Positions 1-8,350 of a stretch of DNA of 64,000 nucleotides are shown here, one piece after another (position 1 is the stretch's first letter; each line of letters opens with the position of its first letter). Below the pieces are notes generated by a model. It ran no database searches, was not told the DNA's origin, and saw nothing but the letters and a program-made list of their open reading frames with translations. The stretch covers positions 1-64,000 of the forward strand of contig CAZSQM010000018.1 of NCBI GenBank assembly GCA_964609025.1, written 5' to 3'. Both the position numbers and the translations under genes were made by a program. This DNA comes from SIG307 sp964609025. Its GTDB lineage: Bacteria > Bacillota > Clostridia > Lachnospirales > Lachnospiraceae.

Positions 1-66
1 TGCCACAAGTTCTTTGTCGGAAGGGTCATATATTTTTCCCGCTATCATTTTTTCTGTTTCAGTCAT
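1..66 (-). CDS. maa: Sugar O-acetyltransferase, N-terminal fragment (gene runs off the window)
   Basis: Only the first 22 codons are inside the window; the gene continues past position 1. They read MTETEKMIAGKIYDPSDKEL and then VA, the characteristic start of maltose/galactoside O-acetyltransferases (Maa/LacA/NodL, left-handed beta-helix hexapeptide enzymes using acetyl-CoA). An AGGAGA ribosome binding site lies 8 bases before the ATG at 66. The catalytic part cannot be seen, so the exact acceptor sugar is unknown. The family call rests on the N-terminal signature alone. Confidence 0.7.
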   Translation of the reverse strand, partial: MTETEKMIAGKIYDPSDKELVA

Positions 67-145
67 CTTTTATTTCTCCTTTATATATTTGTATATCAGT
101 TCAAATGAAGTTGATTTTACTTAGCATATACAATTATCAACGCTG

Positions 146-211
146 CTATGAAAATTCCGATTGAACAAAATTACAAAATGAATCATATATTAATACTGCT
201 GTTTTTTTCAT
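146..211 (-). pseudogene. DJ-1/PfpI family N-terminal remnant
   Basis: A GAAGGAG ribosome binding site precedes an ATG at 211, followed by 21 codons, MKKTAVLIYDSFCNFV then QSEFS, and a TAG stop. The first 15 residues match the usual start of bacterial DJ-1/PfpI proteins (first beta strand of the Rossmann-like fold). The normal protein is about 190 residues and nothing recognisable follows the stop before the acetyltransferase gene. It therefore looks like a deletion remnant that kept its translation start. The short length is the main doubt. Confidence 0.5.
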
Positions 212-330
212 TCTTTGTTCTCCTTCATAACTTCCAATTTATCTAACTGTTATAATGATACCGCAAATATCCCACACTCGCAACAGGATATCTAAGCAAA
301 TATTTGAAATTATTAATCATAATAACATAA

Positions 331-372
331 GAAAAACCAGAAATAAACCTTTTGAAAAAATTTATTTCTGGT
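331..372 (-). terminator. Terminator of the diaminopimelate dehydrogenase gene
   Basis: Perfect 12-bp inverted repeat (336-347 with 361-372, arm ACCAGAAATAAA, 13-nt loop) followed on the minus strand by TTTTTC. It lies 34 bases beyond the ddh stop. The rest of 67-405 is AT-rich; apart from the DJ-1 fragment I see nothing else in it. Confidence 0.75.
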
Positions 373-405
373 ACATTTTCTTAAATAAATTGTTTCCGAA
401 TCATT

Positions 406-1389
406 TTATAACAGGTTCTTTCTCAGCTCCTCCGGACTCTGCGGATGCAGATAGGCCGGTGCGATATCAAGCACGGTCTTGCAGCCGTACTGACCTTCCT
501 TGGCAAGACGGTATGCCGCTCTGGCATATGCGGTCAGAACGCTTGCGGTAAATTCCGGATTGGAGTCAAGCTGTAAACGGTACTCGATAACGTTGTTATA
601 CTCATTTGCAGCGCCGGTGGTGCCGGAACGGAACACCATACCGCCGTGCGGAATGCCGCTGTGGTCACGCGCAAGCTCCTCCTCGGTAATAAAATGTACC
701 GTGGTATCATAGTCTGCAAAATAATTCGGCATGGTAACGATTGCCTGCTCGATTGCGGCAAGGTCCGCGCCCTCTTTTGCTACGACAAAGCACTCTCTGG
801 TATGCTTTTCACGGGTGGTAAGCTCCGGATTCTCTCCCGCACGGACGCTTGTAAGCGCGGAATCAACCGGAATCGTGTACTGCTTTGCGTCCTTTACGCC
901 CGGAATCCGGCGGATAGCGTCGGAATGGCCCTGGCTTACGCCCTTGCCCCAGAACGTATAATCCTTACCGTTCGGTAAAATAGCCTGACCGTAGCAACGG
1001 TTCAGGGAAAACATACCCGGATCCCAGCCGGCGGAAATCACACTGACCTTTTTTGCTTCCCTGCTGGCAGCGTCTACTGCGGCAAAATGCTCCGGAATCC
1101 GTGCATGGGTATCAAAGCTGTCAATAACGTTAAAATACTTTGCAAACTCCGGCGTCTGTACCGGCAAATCGTTGGCGCTTCCGCCGCACAGAATCATAAC
1201 GTCAATCTGCTCCTGCATCTTTTTTGCGTCTTCTATGGTATACACCGGAATTCCGGTCCGGGTTTTAATACTTGCCGGGTCGCGTCTGGTAAACAGCGCA
1301 ACCAGCTCACAATCCTCTGCCGCACTGACTGCATTTTCCACTCCGCGTCCAAGATTGCCGTAACCTGCGATTGCAATTCTAATACTCAT
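406..1389 (-). CDS. ddh: meso-Diaminopimelate D-dehydrogenase
   Basis: 327 residues, the usual length of the family. The enzyme makes meso-diaminopimelate from tetrahydrodipicolinate with NADPH and ammonia in one step, feeding lysine and peptidoglycan synthesis. The N-terminus MSIRIAIAGYGNLGRGVE is the Rossmann GxGxxG nucleotide-binding loop. The body contains the family blocks VISAGWDPGMFSLNR (about residues 120-135), GKGVSQGHSDAIRRIPGVKDA and a C-terminal DIAPAYLHP. The start at 1389 is chosen because GGAGGAAATACAGC immediately precedes it; upstream in-frame extension lacks family similarity. It is monocistronic, with its own consensus promoter and terminator, and divergent from a TetR gene that may regulate it. 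Confidence 0.93.
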   Translation of the reverse strand: MSIRIAIAGYGNLGRGVENAVSAAEDCELVALFTRRDPASIKTRTGIPVYTIEDAKKMQEQIDVMILCGGSANDLPVQTPEFAKYFNVIDSFDTHARIPEHFAAVDAASREAKKVSVISAGWDPGMFSLNRCYGQAILPNGKDYTFWGKGVSQGHSDAIRRIPGVKDAKQYTIPVDSALTSVRAGENPELTTREKHTRECFVVAKEGADLAAIEQAIVTMPNYFADYDTTVHFITEEELARDHSGIPHGGMVFRSGTTGAANEYNNVIEYRLQLDSNPEFTASVLTAYARAAYRLAKEGQYGCKTVLDIAPAYLHPQSPEELRKNLL

Positions 1390-1419
1390 GCTGTATTTCC
1401 TCCAAAAAAAGATGAATTT

Positions 1420-1448
1420 ATTATATTCCTGCAAAAAAAGAATGTCAA
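1420..1448 (-). promoter_or_regulatory. Consensus sigma-A promoter of ddh
   Basis: On the minus strand TTGACA (1443-1448), 17-bp spacer, TATAAT (1420-1425); both hexamers are perfect. The transcript would start about 25-30 bases before the ATG at 1389. Confidence 0.85.
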
Positions 1449-1481
1449 TCCTTTGTTTTTGTCCCCGCGGAAGGATTGACA
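1443..1481. promoter_or_regulatory. Inverted repeat carrying both divergent -35 boxes
   Basis: 11-bp arms TGTCAATCCTT (1443-1453) and AAGGATTGACA (1471-1481) are exact reverse complements, 17 bases apart. The left arm contains the -35 of ddh. The right arm contains TTGACA (1476-1481) of a tetR promoter with a weak -10 TACAGT at 1499-1504. A regulator bound here could govern both genes. Confidence 0.5.
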
Positions 1482-1512
1482 ATACGGCTTCCTTGTGTTA
1501 CAGTTCGATTAT

Positions 1513-1526
1513 AGACCATGTAGTCT
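1513..1526. promoter_or_regulatory. Candidate TetR-family operator
   Basis: AGACCATGTAGTCT has the AGAC...GTCT dyad (4-bp half-sites, 6-bp centre) typical of many TetR-family operators. It sits between the proposed tetR -10 and the tetR start, where binding would give autorepression. Half-sites are short, so this is suggestive only. Confidence 0.45.
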
Positions 1527-1545
1527 GTTTTTGTGAGGTGTGAAT

Positions 1546-2163
1546 ATGAAACGGGAAGAAAAAAATGCGCTTTCAAGACAACGAATTTTAGAGGCGGCAA
1601 TGCAGGAATTTTCGGAAAAGGGCTATGAAAATGCGTCCTTAAATACGGTCTGCGTAAAGTATGATATTTCCAAGGGTATTATTTATCATCACTTCCGGGA
1701 CAAGGAGGAGCTTTACCTTTTATGTGTTGCAAACTGCTTTGCCGCAATCACCGCATATTTAAAAGAAGTTGCCGGAAAGCTGACCGGTTCGGCGGAACAA
1801 ATGCTCCGGATATATTTTGACGCAAGGCTTCACTTTTTTGCGGACAATCCGCTCTATCTCGGTATTTTTGTCGATGCCGCATTCACCCCTCCCGCTTCTC
1901 TTTGTACGGAAATCGCCGAATGCCGCAAAGAATTCGATGCATTAAACATTGCCGTACTGACCGGGCTTTTAAACGGGCAATCCTTACGGAAGGGACTTTC
2001 CGTTGCTACGATTGTCGAGGATTTCAGAATGTATATGGACTTTTTTAATATGCGCTTCAAGGGATTGCTTGCCGGAGAAAGCTCCACGGAGGTCATCCTT
2101 CGTAAGCATGAGGAAATATGCCACAGACAGCTTGAAATTTTTCTGCACGGCGTACTGGAGTAA
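1546..2163 (+). CDS. TetR/AcrR family transcriptional regulator
   Basis: 205 residues. Residues about 10-55 are the N-terminal helix-turn-helix: RQRILEAAMQEFSEKGYENA, then the recognition segment DISKGIIYHHFRDKEELYLL, a textbook TetR signature. The remainder is helical and would form the ligand-binding and dimer domain; it resembles no ligand class I can name. ATG 1546 is preferred over GTG 1540 because GAGGTG ends 6 bases before it. The gene is divergent from ddh with a dyad operator just upstream. It is followed 36 bases later by a lipoprotein gene, which could be co-transcribed. Confidence 0.85.
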   Translation: MKREEKNALSRQRILEAAMQEFSEKGYENASLNTVCVKYDISKGIIYHHFRDKEELYLLCVANCFAAITAYLKEVAGKLTGSAEQMLRIYFDARLHFFADNPLYLGIFVDAAFTPPASLCTEIAECRKEFDALNIAVLTGLLNGQSLRKGLSVATIVEDFRMYMDFFNMRFKGLLAGESSTEVILRKHEEICHRQLEIFLHGVLE

Positions 2164-2199
2164 AGAATAGAGATGCTACATAACGAAAGGATAATTGCT

Positions 2200-3405
2200 A
2201 TGAACAGAAAAAATGCCGCACTGTTACTTACCATAGGAATCGTTGTTTTTGCCGCCTGCTCCGGTGGCTCCGATACCCCGTCCAATCCTGATGCAACGCT
2301 TCCGGCCAACGAAGTGACGCGTCCCGTTCCCACGTCCGAAGCGCCGGATTTTCCGGGAACGGACGATTGTACGGAAACGCCGTCCGGGGTGCCTGCATCT
2401 CCGACACCGGACATTTCTGCGGAAACACCGTCCGAAGCTCCTTCCCGGCCGGAAGTACTTACCGTAGAAGAAATCCAAAACCGCTTTTTGGAAGCGATGA
2501 CCGGCTTTGAACCGGAGGTAACGCTTGCGATTGGTGAGATAGATTGGACGTTTGGGGTAGAAAACGATTTGAAAAATATCTACTCTTCCGTTTTGTCGAA
2601 ACATCCGGAATTGAAATATACCTATGATATTACGGTTTCCGTTGCAGAGGACACAGCCGTATGCAATTTTTCTTATATGCCGTATAAGACCGGTGCCTAT
2701 GATACCGGACTGCCGGACGGAAGCCATACCGTCGATTCCCTGCATGATGCTGTCGTTATGGCACAGAGTATGAATAACGGCACGGAACGACTTCCGATTG
2801 CCATTACGGACGCTACGCTTGCGGTTGACAATATTTGGAGAGCTCTTTCACAGGCCGGCTACGGCTGGATTGTGTATACGCCGAATAAGGACTGCACCGA
2901 AATCCTGGCTTCGCCGCCTGTGGGCAAAACCCTGCCCGAGTGCGTCGCTGCAATCAACGAAAGCTTTGTGCTGTGCGGCGAGGTGCTTTCGTCGGTCGTG
3001 ACCGAGGAAATGACAACACAGGAAAAGATAAAGGCCGCATACTCCTATCTTACTAAAAATACCGCCTATGATTTCCGCTACTATACGGATCGTAACAGTA
3101 TGCCGTACGAATCGACGGTTGCCCTCGGCGCGCTGAAAAACGGTCTGGCAATCTGCGGCGGCTACGCCCAGGCCTTTCAAATGCTGTTGACGATGCTTGG
3201 AGTTGAAAATTACACGGTTTCCGGCATGTGTAGCGGAGAACCTCATATGTGGAATTATGTGGTGCTGGACGGGGCAGGCTATTATTGCGACCCGACCGCA
3301 GACCGAGGCGGTATAAGCAATCATTTTATGCTGACGGAAGAGGAACTGACCGCTCATGGCGGATATTCCTGGAATCCGGAGCTTTATAAGGCATTGCGGA
3401 AATAA
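2200..3405 (+). CDS. Secreted lipoprotein with a transglutaminase-like cysteine protease domain
   Basis: 401 residues. A signal peptide ends in a lipobox, VVFAAC, so the mature Cys would be lipidated and the protein held on the outer face of the membrane. Residues about 25-90 are a Pro/Thr/Ser/Asp-rich linker. The C-terminal third is a transglutaminase-core fold with all three expected catalytic residues: Cys319 in AICGGYAQAF, His349 in GEPHMWNYV and Asp364 in YYCDPTAD. Such domains are usually cell-surface proteases or wall-linked enzymes; the substrate is unknown. ATG 2200 is used because GAAAGGA lies 8 bases upstream. Its stop directly abuts the stop of the convergent CarD-type gene, with no base between them. 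Confidence 0.85.
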   Translation: MNRKNAALLLTIGIVVFAACSGGSDTPSNPDATLPANEVTRPVPTSEAPDFPGTDDCTETPSGVPASPTPDISAETPSEAPSRPEVLTVEEIQNRFLEAMTGFEPEVTLAIGEIDWTFGVENDLKNIYSSVLSKHPELKYTYDITVSVAEDTAVCNFSYMPYKTGAYDTGLPDGSHTVDSLHDAVVMAQSMNNGTERLPIAITDATLAVDNIWRALSQAGYGWIVYTPNKDCTEILASPPVGKTLPECVAAINESFVLCGEVLSSVVTEEMTTQEKIKAAYSYLTKNTAYDFRYYTDRNSMPYESTVALGALKNGLAICGGYAQAFQMLLTMLGVENYTVSGMCSGEPHMWNYVVLDGAGYYCDPTADRGGISNHFMLTEEELTAHGGYSWNPELYKALRK

Positions 3406-3933
3406 CTACTTGTTTTCCTGCGCGGTTTTTTCCTCTTTTTCAATTGCTTTGCGGATATAGTCCTCTACGTTTTGCTTCGGAATTCCAAGCGCTATCGCAA
3501 GCTCTCCGTACAAGTAATCCTCCGCAAGTTTTAAGTATTTTTCATCAATGCCGATTACTTTCTGCCCCTTTGACAAACGCGACTGCTTCCGCAGATATAA
3601 GGTTTTCATAATCCGTACATAATCCTCGCAGGTATTCTTTCGCATGCATTCCTTGTAAATCAGTTCTCTCTGCTTCTCGTTTTCGACCCAGATTAACTCA
3701 AGCGAAGGAATTTTATCGATAAGCTCGTGCGCCTCTTTTTCGGACAATGCCGCACGCAGTGAAATCTTATGATTATCTACCGGAATGTATACCGTACTGG
3801 ACTCGGAATAAACCGGCTTAAAAATATAATAAAGCCGGTCTGTCCGGGCACCTGCCATATTCAATGTCGTAATATCGGTAACTTTACAAATACCGTTGCT
3901 TCCGCAAATTACATAATCTCCTTTTTTAAACAC
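3406..3933 (-). CDS. CarD/CdnL-type transcription regulator
   Basis: 175 residues. The N-terminal 60 residues (FKKGDYVICGSNGICKV...) are the CarD/TRCF RNA polymerase-interacting domain that contacts the beta subunit; the helical C-terminal part (residues about 70-175) matches the DNA-contacting domain. Such proteins stabilise open promoter complexes and affect many promoters. The GTG at 3933 is chosen as start: GGAGG (3942-3946 on the complement) is 8 bases upstream and homologues begin MFK.GDYV. An ATG at 3954 would put the ribosome binding site inside the gene. It has its own promoter and a leader with a stable hairpin. Confidence 0.85.
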   Translation of the reverse strand: MFKKGDYVICGSNGICKVTDITTLNMAGARTDRLYYIFKPVYSESSTVYIPVDNHKISLRAALSEKEAHELIDKIPSLELIWVENEKQRELIYKECMRKNTCEDYVRIMKTLYLRKQSRLSKGQKVIGIDEKYLKLAEDYLYGELAIALGIPKQNVEDYIRKAIEKEEKTAQENK

Positions 3934-3994
3934 TTGTTTCGCCTCCGAATTCATGCATAATCATCCATTTATCTTGTTTTTAGGTAAATTGAAA

Positions 3995-4024
3995 CGCCTG
4001 TTCCTGCCAAAAGCAGGAAAGGCG
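3995..4024 (-). promoter_or_regulatory. Hairpin in the carD leader
   Basis: CGCCT/AGGCG and TTCCTGC/GCAGGAA pair around a short CAAAA loop with one bulged G, giving a 12-bp stem in the roughly 115-nt leader. No U-tract follows, so it is not a standard terminator; a role in RNA stability or feedback is possible. Confidence 0.45.
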
Positions 4025-4052
4025 CTTACAACATCCATATTTACTTGTAATA

Positions 4053-4082
4053 ATTATAGCATAAAAAAATCGAAAATGTCAG
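4053..4082 (-). promoter_or_regulatory. Promoter of the CarD-type gene
   Basis: Minus strand CTGACA (4077-4082), 18-bp spacer, extended -10 TGCTATAAT (TATAAT at 4053-4058). Confidence 0.75.
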
Positions 4083-4167
4083 TGCTAATTCTTTTAAAAT
4101 TAATTTTTGTGCAAAATGCGCATGGTACCATTGCTTTTATAATATCAATACTACCGTTTGTTCTGCT

Positions 4168-5889
4168 TTACAGATTCTTAAACGTTTGTACCTGAACCTG
4201 CAATGTATTACTGATTTCACTGTTCTTTTCCATGTTTTCGCTGATTCTGCCCATGCTCTCTACCAGTTCGGAGGAATTGTTTGCTACATTTTCAATCGTG
4301 TGACTGCTCTCTTCAATGGTAACCGTAATCTGATTAATCGACTCTGCCATCTCTGTCATGGTTTGTGATAACCGAACCGTATTATGATAGAACCTTGACA
4401 GGATTTTATCGAAGGAATTGGCATCCGTATTATATTGGTCTACCGTATCAGCCAGCATATCATAATCCTTCATTACGTCTGTATTTACGAAATCAATCAT
4501 ACTGTTTGCGTTGGCACTGAGTTCATTTACAGCCTTAGTTACCATTGCATTGATTTCCTGAATTTTATTTGCAGTGTTGTTACTGTTATCGGCAAGAGAT
4601 CTGATTTCGTTTGCTACAACGGCAAATCCCTTTCCTGCTTCACCTGCTCTTGCGGCCTCAATGGAAGCATTTAAAGAAAGAAGCGTTGTCTGTTCGGAAA
4701 TCGATAAAATTTCATTGGTCATTTCGTTGATTAACGCAACCTTTGTGCTGTTCTGAATTGCTTTCTCAAGATTTTCTTTGATTTCGTTAATTAGCTGCAA
4801 GGTCTTATTCTTGCTTTCGATTGTAGCGTCTTTCATCCTGTCGGCATTGTTTCTGATATTCTTTGCATAATCGGAACCGTTCTTTGCCTCTTTGTTCATA
4901 TCCTGCATTTCCTGATTGATAATGTCAGCCTGTTCCGTTAAAGAGAAAGTAGTTGCCGTGGTTTCCTGCATACTTGCGGACAATTCTTCCATAGAAGCAG
5001 AAGTTTCGTTAACCGTATCGTTTGCATTTCCAACCTGACGAAATACGGAATCTACGCTGCCCTTTAAATCCTCGGAATAGTTACGAACCTGCAACATAAT
5101 ATCCTGTAAGCTTTCAATCAAGCTGTTAATACCGGACACCAACTGCCCTACTTCATCTTTGGAAGTTGCCTTTAAACGAACGGTTAAGTCTCCTTCTCCG
5201 TTCTTAATATCGGATATCATGGTATTCAGACTCTTGGTTGCTTTTCTTAACGGACCGGAAATTTTTGCGTTGACATAAATTAATGATAAAACCATCAATA
5301 CAAGCAAAACTACAACTGAAGCAATAATTACAACATAAGAGCTTTTTACTGTGTCATTTTGTACTGTTTTTGCTGCATCTACCGCATTATGGTTAAGTTT
5401 GATTAATTCATCAATCAAGCCTTCGATTTCTAAGGAAATCGGTCCCATCTCCGTATTCATCATCTGAAAGGAACCGTAGCTGTCGCCGGTATTGCTTCGT
5501 TCAATAACATTTTTGGAAAGTTCAAAATACTGCTTGATATCTTCAAATAATAAAGTGAACTTTTCAAGGTCGGTTTCGTCTGTTGTTGTACTGTATTCAA
5601 GAGCATTTGCTTTCAGACTTTCCGTGGTGGTGTTAATCTGTACTTCGATTGCTTCCTTTTCCTGAGGCATAAACGTAACTAGGTGCGAATTCATATATTT
5701 TTGTAATGCCTGATAGTCTCTTGCAATCTCACCCAACTCGGTAATCTTAAGCAGGTACTTGTCGCTGACATTCTTGTTGCTCTCGCTTACTTTATTTAGA
5801 GAACGGATACTTAATAAATTGGAAATCAAAATAAAAACGAGAAACACTGTTAAAATAGCTAAAATTTTTCTGCCGATTGTTTTCATCAT
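4168..5889 (-). CDS. Methyl-accepting chemotaxis protein
   Basis: 573 residues. TM1 is at about 8-28; residues 30-185 form a periplasmic-side four-helix bundle sensor; TM2 is at about 188-212. A HAMP domain follows (about 213-265), then the long cytoplasmic signalling coiled coil. The hairpin tip is unmistakable: SLNASIEAARAGEAGKGFAV continuing VANEIRSLA. This tip binds CheA/CheW. The ligand cannot be predicted. The start has CAGGAGG 7 bases upstream. It is transcribed alone from its own promoter; no che genes are in the window, so it works with a distant chemotaxis cluster, implying a motile organism. Confidence 0.95.
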   Translation of the reverse strand: MMKTIGRKILAILTVFLVFILISNLLSIRSLNKVSESNKNVSDKYLLKITELGEIARDYQALQKYMNSHLVTFMPQEKEAIEVQINTTTESLKANALEYSTTTDETDLEKFTLLFEDIKQYFELSKNVIERSNTGDSYGSFQMMNTEMGPISLEIEGLIDELIKLNHNAVDAAKTVQNDTVKSSYVVIIASVVVLLVLMVLSLIYVNAKISGPLRKATKSLNTMISDIKNGEGDLTVRLKATSKDEVGQLVSGINSLIESLQDIMLQVRNYSEDLKGSVDSVFRQVGNANDTVNETSASMEELSASMQETTATTFSLTEQADIINQEMQDMNKEAKNGSDYAKNIRNNADRMKDATIESKNKTLQLINEIKENLEKAIQNSTKVALINEMTNEILSISEQTTLLSLNASIEAARAGEAGKGFAVVANEIRSLADNSNNTANKIQEINAMVTKAVNELSANANSMIDFVNTDVMKDYDMLADTVDQYNTDANSFDKILSRFYHNTVRLSQTMTEMAESINQITVTIEESSHTIENVANNSSELVESMGRISENMEKNSEISNTLQVQVQTFKNL

Positions 5890-5948
5890 ATTTTATCCTC
5901 CTGTTACGTGTTGAGTACCTTTATTATTCTATACAAATATTTTGTTTA

Positions 5949-5977
5949 ATTGTAACATATCTTTTCCCTTTTGTAAA
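5949..5977 (-). promoter_or_regulatory. Promoter of the chemoreceptor gene
   Basis: Minus strand TTTACA (5972-5977), 17-bp spacer, extended -10 TGTTACAAT (TACAAT 5949-5954). No sigma-D/FliA-type motif was noticed. Confidence 0.65.
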
Positions 5978-6021
5978 TCTGAATTTTCAGAAAAAAAGCA
6001 AAAATGAAGCACAAAATAGAA

Positions 6022-6050
6022 TTGCAGAAAGAATTATTCTGTGGTATAAT
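6022..6050 (+). promoter_or_regulatory. Promoter of the SGNH lipoprotein gene
   Basis: Perfect extended -10 TGGTATAAT (TATAAT 6045-6050) with a weak -35 TTGCAG at 6022-6027, 17-bp spacer. Confidence 0.65.
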
Positions 6051-6124
6051 AGTTTTACTACACATACGTTAGATGATAAAATAACTATGTGATGTGAAAA
6101 ACATACTAAGAAAGGATAAATAGT

Positions 6125-8119
6125 ATGATGAAGAAAAAGTTAAAATCTATGTTACTCGGTATTATGCTGGTTGCTTCCTTATGTCTGCAGGCATGTGGAT
6201 CATCGGCTGAAGAAACACCGAAGACAACACCGACGCCGGCATTCTCGTTTGATGAACCGGCAACAGAAACTCCGGCTCCGACGGAAGAACCGGCAGCAAC
6301 GGAAGTTCCTGTGACAACAGAAGCACCTGCGGCAACCAGTACTCCTGTCCCGACCGAGGCACCTGTAGCAACAGAAGCACCTGTAGCAACAGAAGCACCT
6401 GTAGCAACAGAAGCACCTGCGGCAACCGAAGTTCCGAAGGCAACCGCCACTCCGGTTCCGACAAAGGCTCCGGCTTCTTCCGGTGTTGCACTTGATTTAG
6501 GTGCAAGATTGCCGGTATGGGGACAAGGTACCGGTACCGAAAATGCTGACGGCTCCGTTACCTTCGCAGGCGGCACCGTTGACAAGTGTTCTTTCCCGCT
6601 TCCGAACAGCATCAAAGCAGGTGACACTATCAAGGTTGTGGCAAAGCTTAAGTTCGAGTCTGCGGACGATGCAGGTGTTCGCTTTTATCTGACAGATGAT
6701 GCGTCGAACAACTGTACTGCGGAAATTATTACCGTAACGAACACCGGATCTGCTGCTGCGGACACCACCATCACGCTGAAGGCAACACAAGATGCAAATG
6801 CTGTAATGTTTGCGGCTTCCGCTTATGGTGTAACGCTTCAGAATGTAACTATTTGTTCCCTTACGGTTTCCGGCGACGGCATTGAAGCAGCTTCTACTCC
6901 GACAACTCCGGTAGAATCCGGTGAATGGTTATCCGTATGGGCAACCACCGAAGAAAAGTGTAACTTATCCGGTCCTACCGACTCCGCAATGCCGAAGATG
7001 GCGTTGGAAGGAACTACGGTACGTCAGATTATCCGTGTGACCGCAGGCGGTTCCCAGATTAGATTTAAGCTTTCCAATCAGTACGGCGAAAGCGATGTTG
7101 AAGTGAAGTCCATGCATGTTGCAAAGCAGTCTCCGGATGCATTGTCTGACGGCAAGGGTTACGGCACGGCAAAGGTACATATGTCTACGATTGTTACCTC
7201 CACCGATACGGCGATTACCGTTAACGGACAGTCTTCTTTCGTAATTCCGAAGGGTAAAGTAATTGTTACCGATCCGATTGATTTGAGTGTAGAAGGTTTG
7301 GACAACCTTGCGGTTTCCATGTTCTTCGGTAGTGCTCCTAAGACCAATATTACCGGTCACAGAGGTGCAAGAGCAACCACTTATCAGATTAGCGGTGATA
7401 AGGTGTCCGCAGAGAATCTTTCCACTGCTCAGACAACAACCAGTTGGTATTTCCTTGCGGATTGTGCAGTAACATGTCCGGGCGGAAAGGCAATTGTAGT
7501 ATTCGGTGACTCCATCATTGACGGTTACGGTACGGATGCAAGCTACTTAGGTAAGAAGCCGGACAGCTATACCAGATGTACCGACTACTTAGCAAAGAGA
7601 CTTCAGGCAAATGCCGCAACCAAGAATGTTTCCATTCTTAACGAAGGTCTCGGTTCCAACTCCATTATGGGTATGTACCCTACCGTATCCGGAAGACAGA
7701 GATTTTCCAGAGATGTTTTAGAGCATGATAATGTAGGCTATGTTATCATCCTCTTCGGTGTAAACGATATCGGTAAGGCAACAAATACTTCTTTGTATGA
7801 TTCGTTAATTACCGAGTATGCAAAGATGGTTAAGCTGTGTCACGATAACGATATCAAAGTATATGCTGCTCCGATTCTTCCGTTCGGTACCAGTAGCTAC
7901 TATACCGAGGCGGCTGAAGAATTAAGAACAATGATTAATGATTGGATGCGTTCTTCCGAGTCCGGCTTTGACGGAGTGATCGATTTCGATAAGGCTGTTG
8001 CGGACCCGAGTAATCCGATTAACATCCAGTACAAGTATACCAAGGCTGACGGATTACATCCGTACGAGGGATACAGTGCAATGGCTGACTGCGTAGATCT
8101 TAACATGTTTACAAAGTAA
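6125..8119 (+). CDS. Large secreted lipoprotein with SGNH/GDSL esterase domain
   Basis: 664 residues. The signal peptide ends in lipobox LQAC (Cys24), so the protein is membrane-tethered. Residues about 28-120 are a Thr/Pro/Ala/Glu spacer containing the APVATE repeat. About 125-255 is a beta-rich region resembling a carbohydrate-binding module; 265-445 is a second beta domain seen ahead of SGNH modules in secreted esterases. The C-terminal SGNH hydrolase has block I GDSIIDGYG (nucleophile Ser463), block III GVND (Asn547) and block V DGLHP (Asp642, His645). Family members remove acetyl or acyl groups from polysaccharides, so a glycan esterase is likely, but the substrate is inference. It is monocistronic, with promoter and strong terminator. 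Confidence 0.85.
   Translation: MMKKKLKSMLLGIMLVASLCLQACGSSAEETPKTTPTPAFSFDEPATETPAPTEEPAATEVPVTTEAPAATSTPVPTEAPVATEAPVATEAPVATEAPAATEVPKATATPVPTKAPASSGVALDLGARLPVWGQGTGTENADGSVTFAGGTVDKCSFPLPNSIKAGDTIKVVAKLKFESADDAGVRFYLTDDASNNCTAEIITVTNTGSAAADTTITLKATQDANAVMFAASAYGVTLQNVTICSLTVSGDGIEAASTPTTPVESGEWLSVWATTEEKCNLSGPTDSAMPKMALEGTTVRQIIRVTAGGSQIRFKLSNQYGESDVEVKSMHVAKQSPDALSDGKGYGTAKVHMSTIVTSTDTAITVNGQSSFVIPKGKVIVTDPIDLSVEGLDNLAVSMFFGSAPKTNITGHRGARATTYQISGDKVSAENLSTAQTTTSWYFLADCAVTCPGGKAIVVFGDSIIDGYGTDASYLGKKPDSYTRCTDYLAKRLQANAATKNVSILNEGLGSNSIMGMYPTVSGRQRFSRDVLEHDNVGYVIILFGVNDIGKATNTSLYDSLITEYAKMVKLCHDNDIKVYAAPILPFGTSSYYTEAAEELRTMINDWMRSSESGFDGVIDFDKAVADPSNPINIQYKYTKADGLHPYEGYSAMADCVDLNMFTK
6359..6412 (+). 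repeat. 18-bp in-frame tandem repeat encoding APVATE
   Basis: Three perfect copies of GCACCTGTAGCAACAGAA (6359-6376, 6377-6394, 6395-6412) and a fourth diverged copy to 6430. It lies inside the lipoprotein spacer, so copy changes alter spacer length without breaking the frame. Confidence 0.9.
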
Positions 8120-8142
8120 AATAACTTATATGAAATAAAAAA

Positions 8143-8179
8143 AGGAGACAGGCATTCTCACCTGTCTCCTCTTTTTTTT
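8143..8179 (+). terminator. Bidirectional terminator after the SGNH lipoprotein
   Basis: Perfect 10-bp stem AGGAGACAGG (8143-8152) with CCTGTCTCCT (8161-8170), 8-nt loop, then a run of T (8172-8179). A run of A before the stem lets it also serve the convergent RNase operon. Confidence 0.92.
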
Positions 8180-8350
8180 AATAATTGCTGTTCTTTTACG
8201 ATTGTCGTCTGAGGCGTTTTTTACGTGAAATAATAATACACATTCCAAATAACAAACAATAAAAAGAAACTTCTTTCCTTTTCTCGGATAAGTCATTTCC
8301 GTCATAGATAAATCCTCTCTTATCCTCTGTTCATTCTTGTAAAGGAAACA
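8180..8350 (-). other. Intergenic gap with possible membrane-anchor remnant
   Basis: Downstream of the RNase G/E stop on the minus strand, one frame ending at 8196 stays open for about 44 codons. It reads as a polar stretch, a hydrophobic segment FYCLLFGMCIIIS and a basic tail RKKRLRRQS, the layout of a C-terminal cell-surface anchor. It has no start codon with a ribosome binding site and could be chance. Confidence 0.2.

Noticed and set aside
8180..8350. 59-codon ORF starting MTEMTYPRKG on the minus strand
   Set aside because: It runs through the bidirectional terminator and resembles no family.
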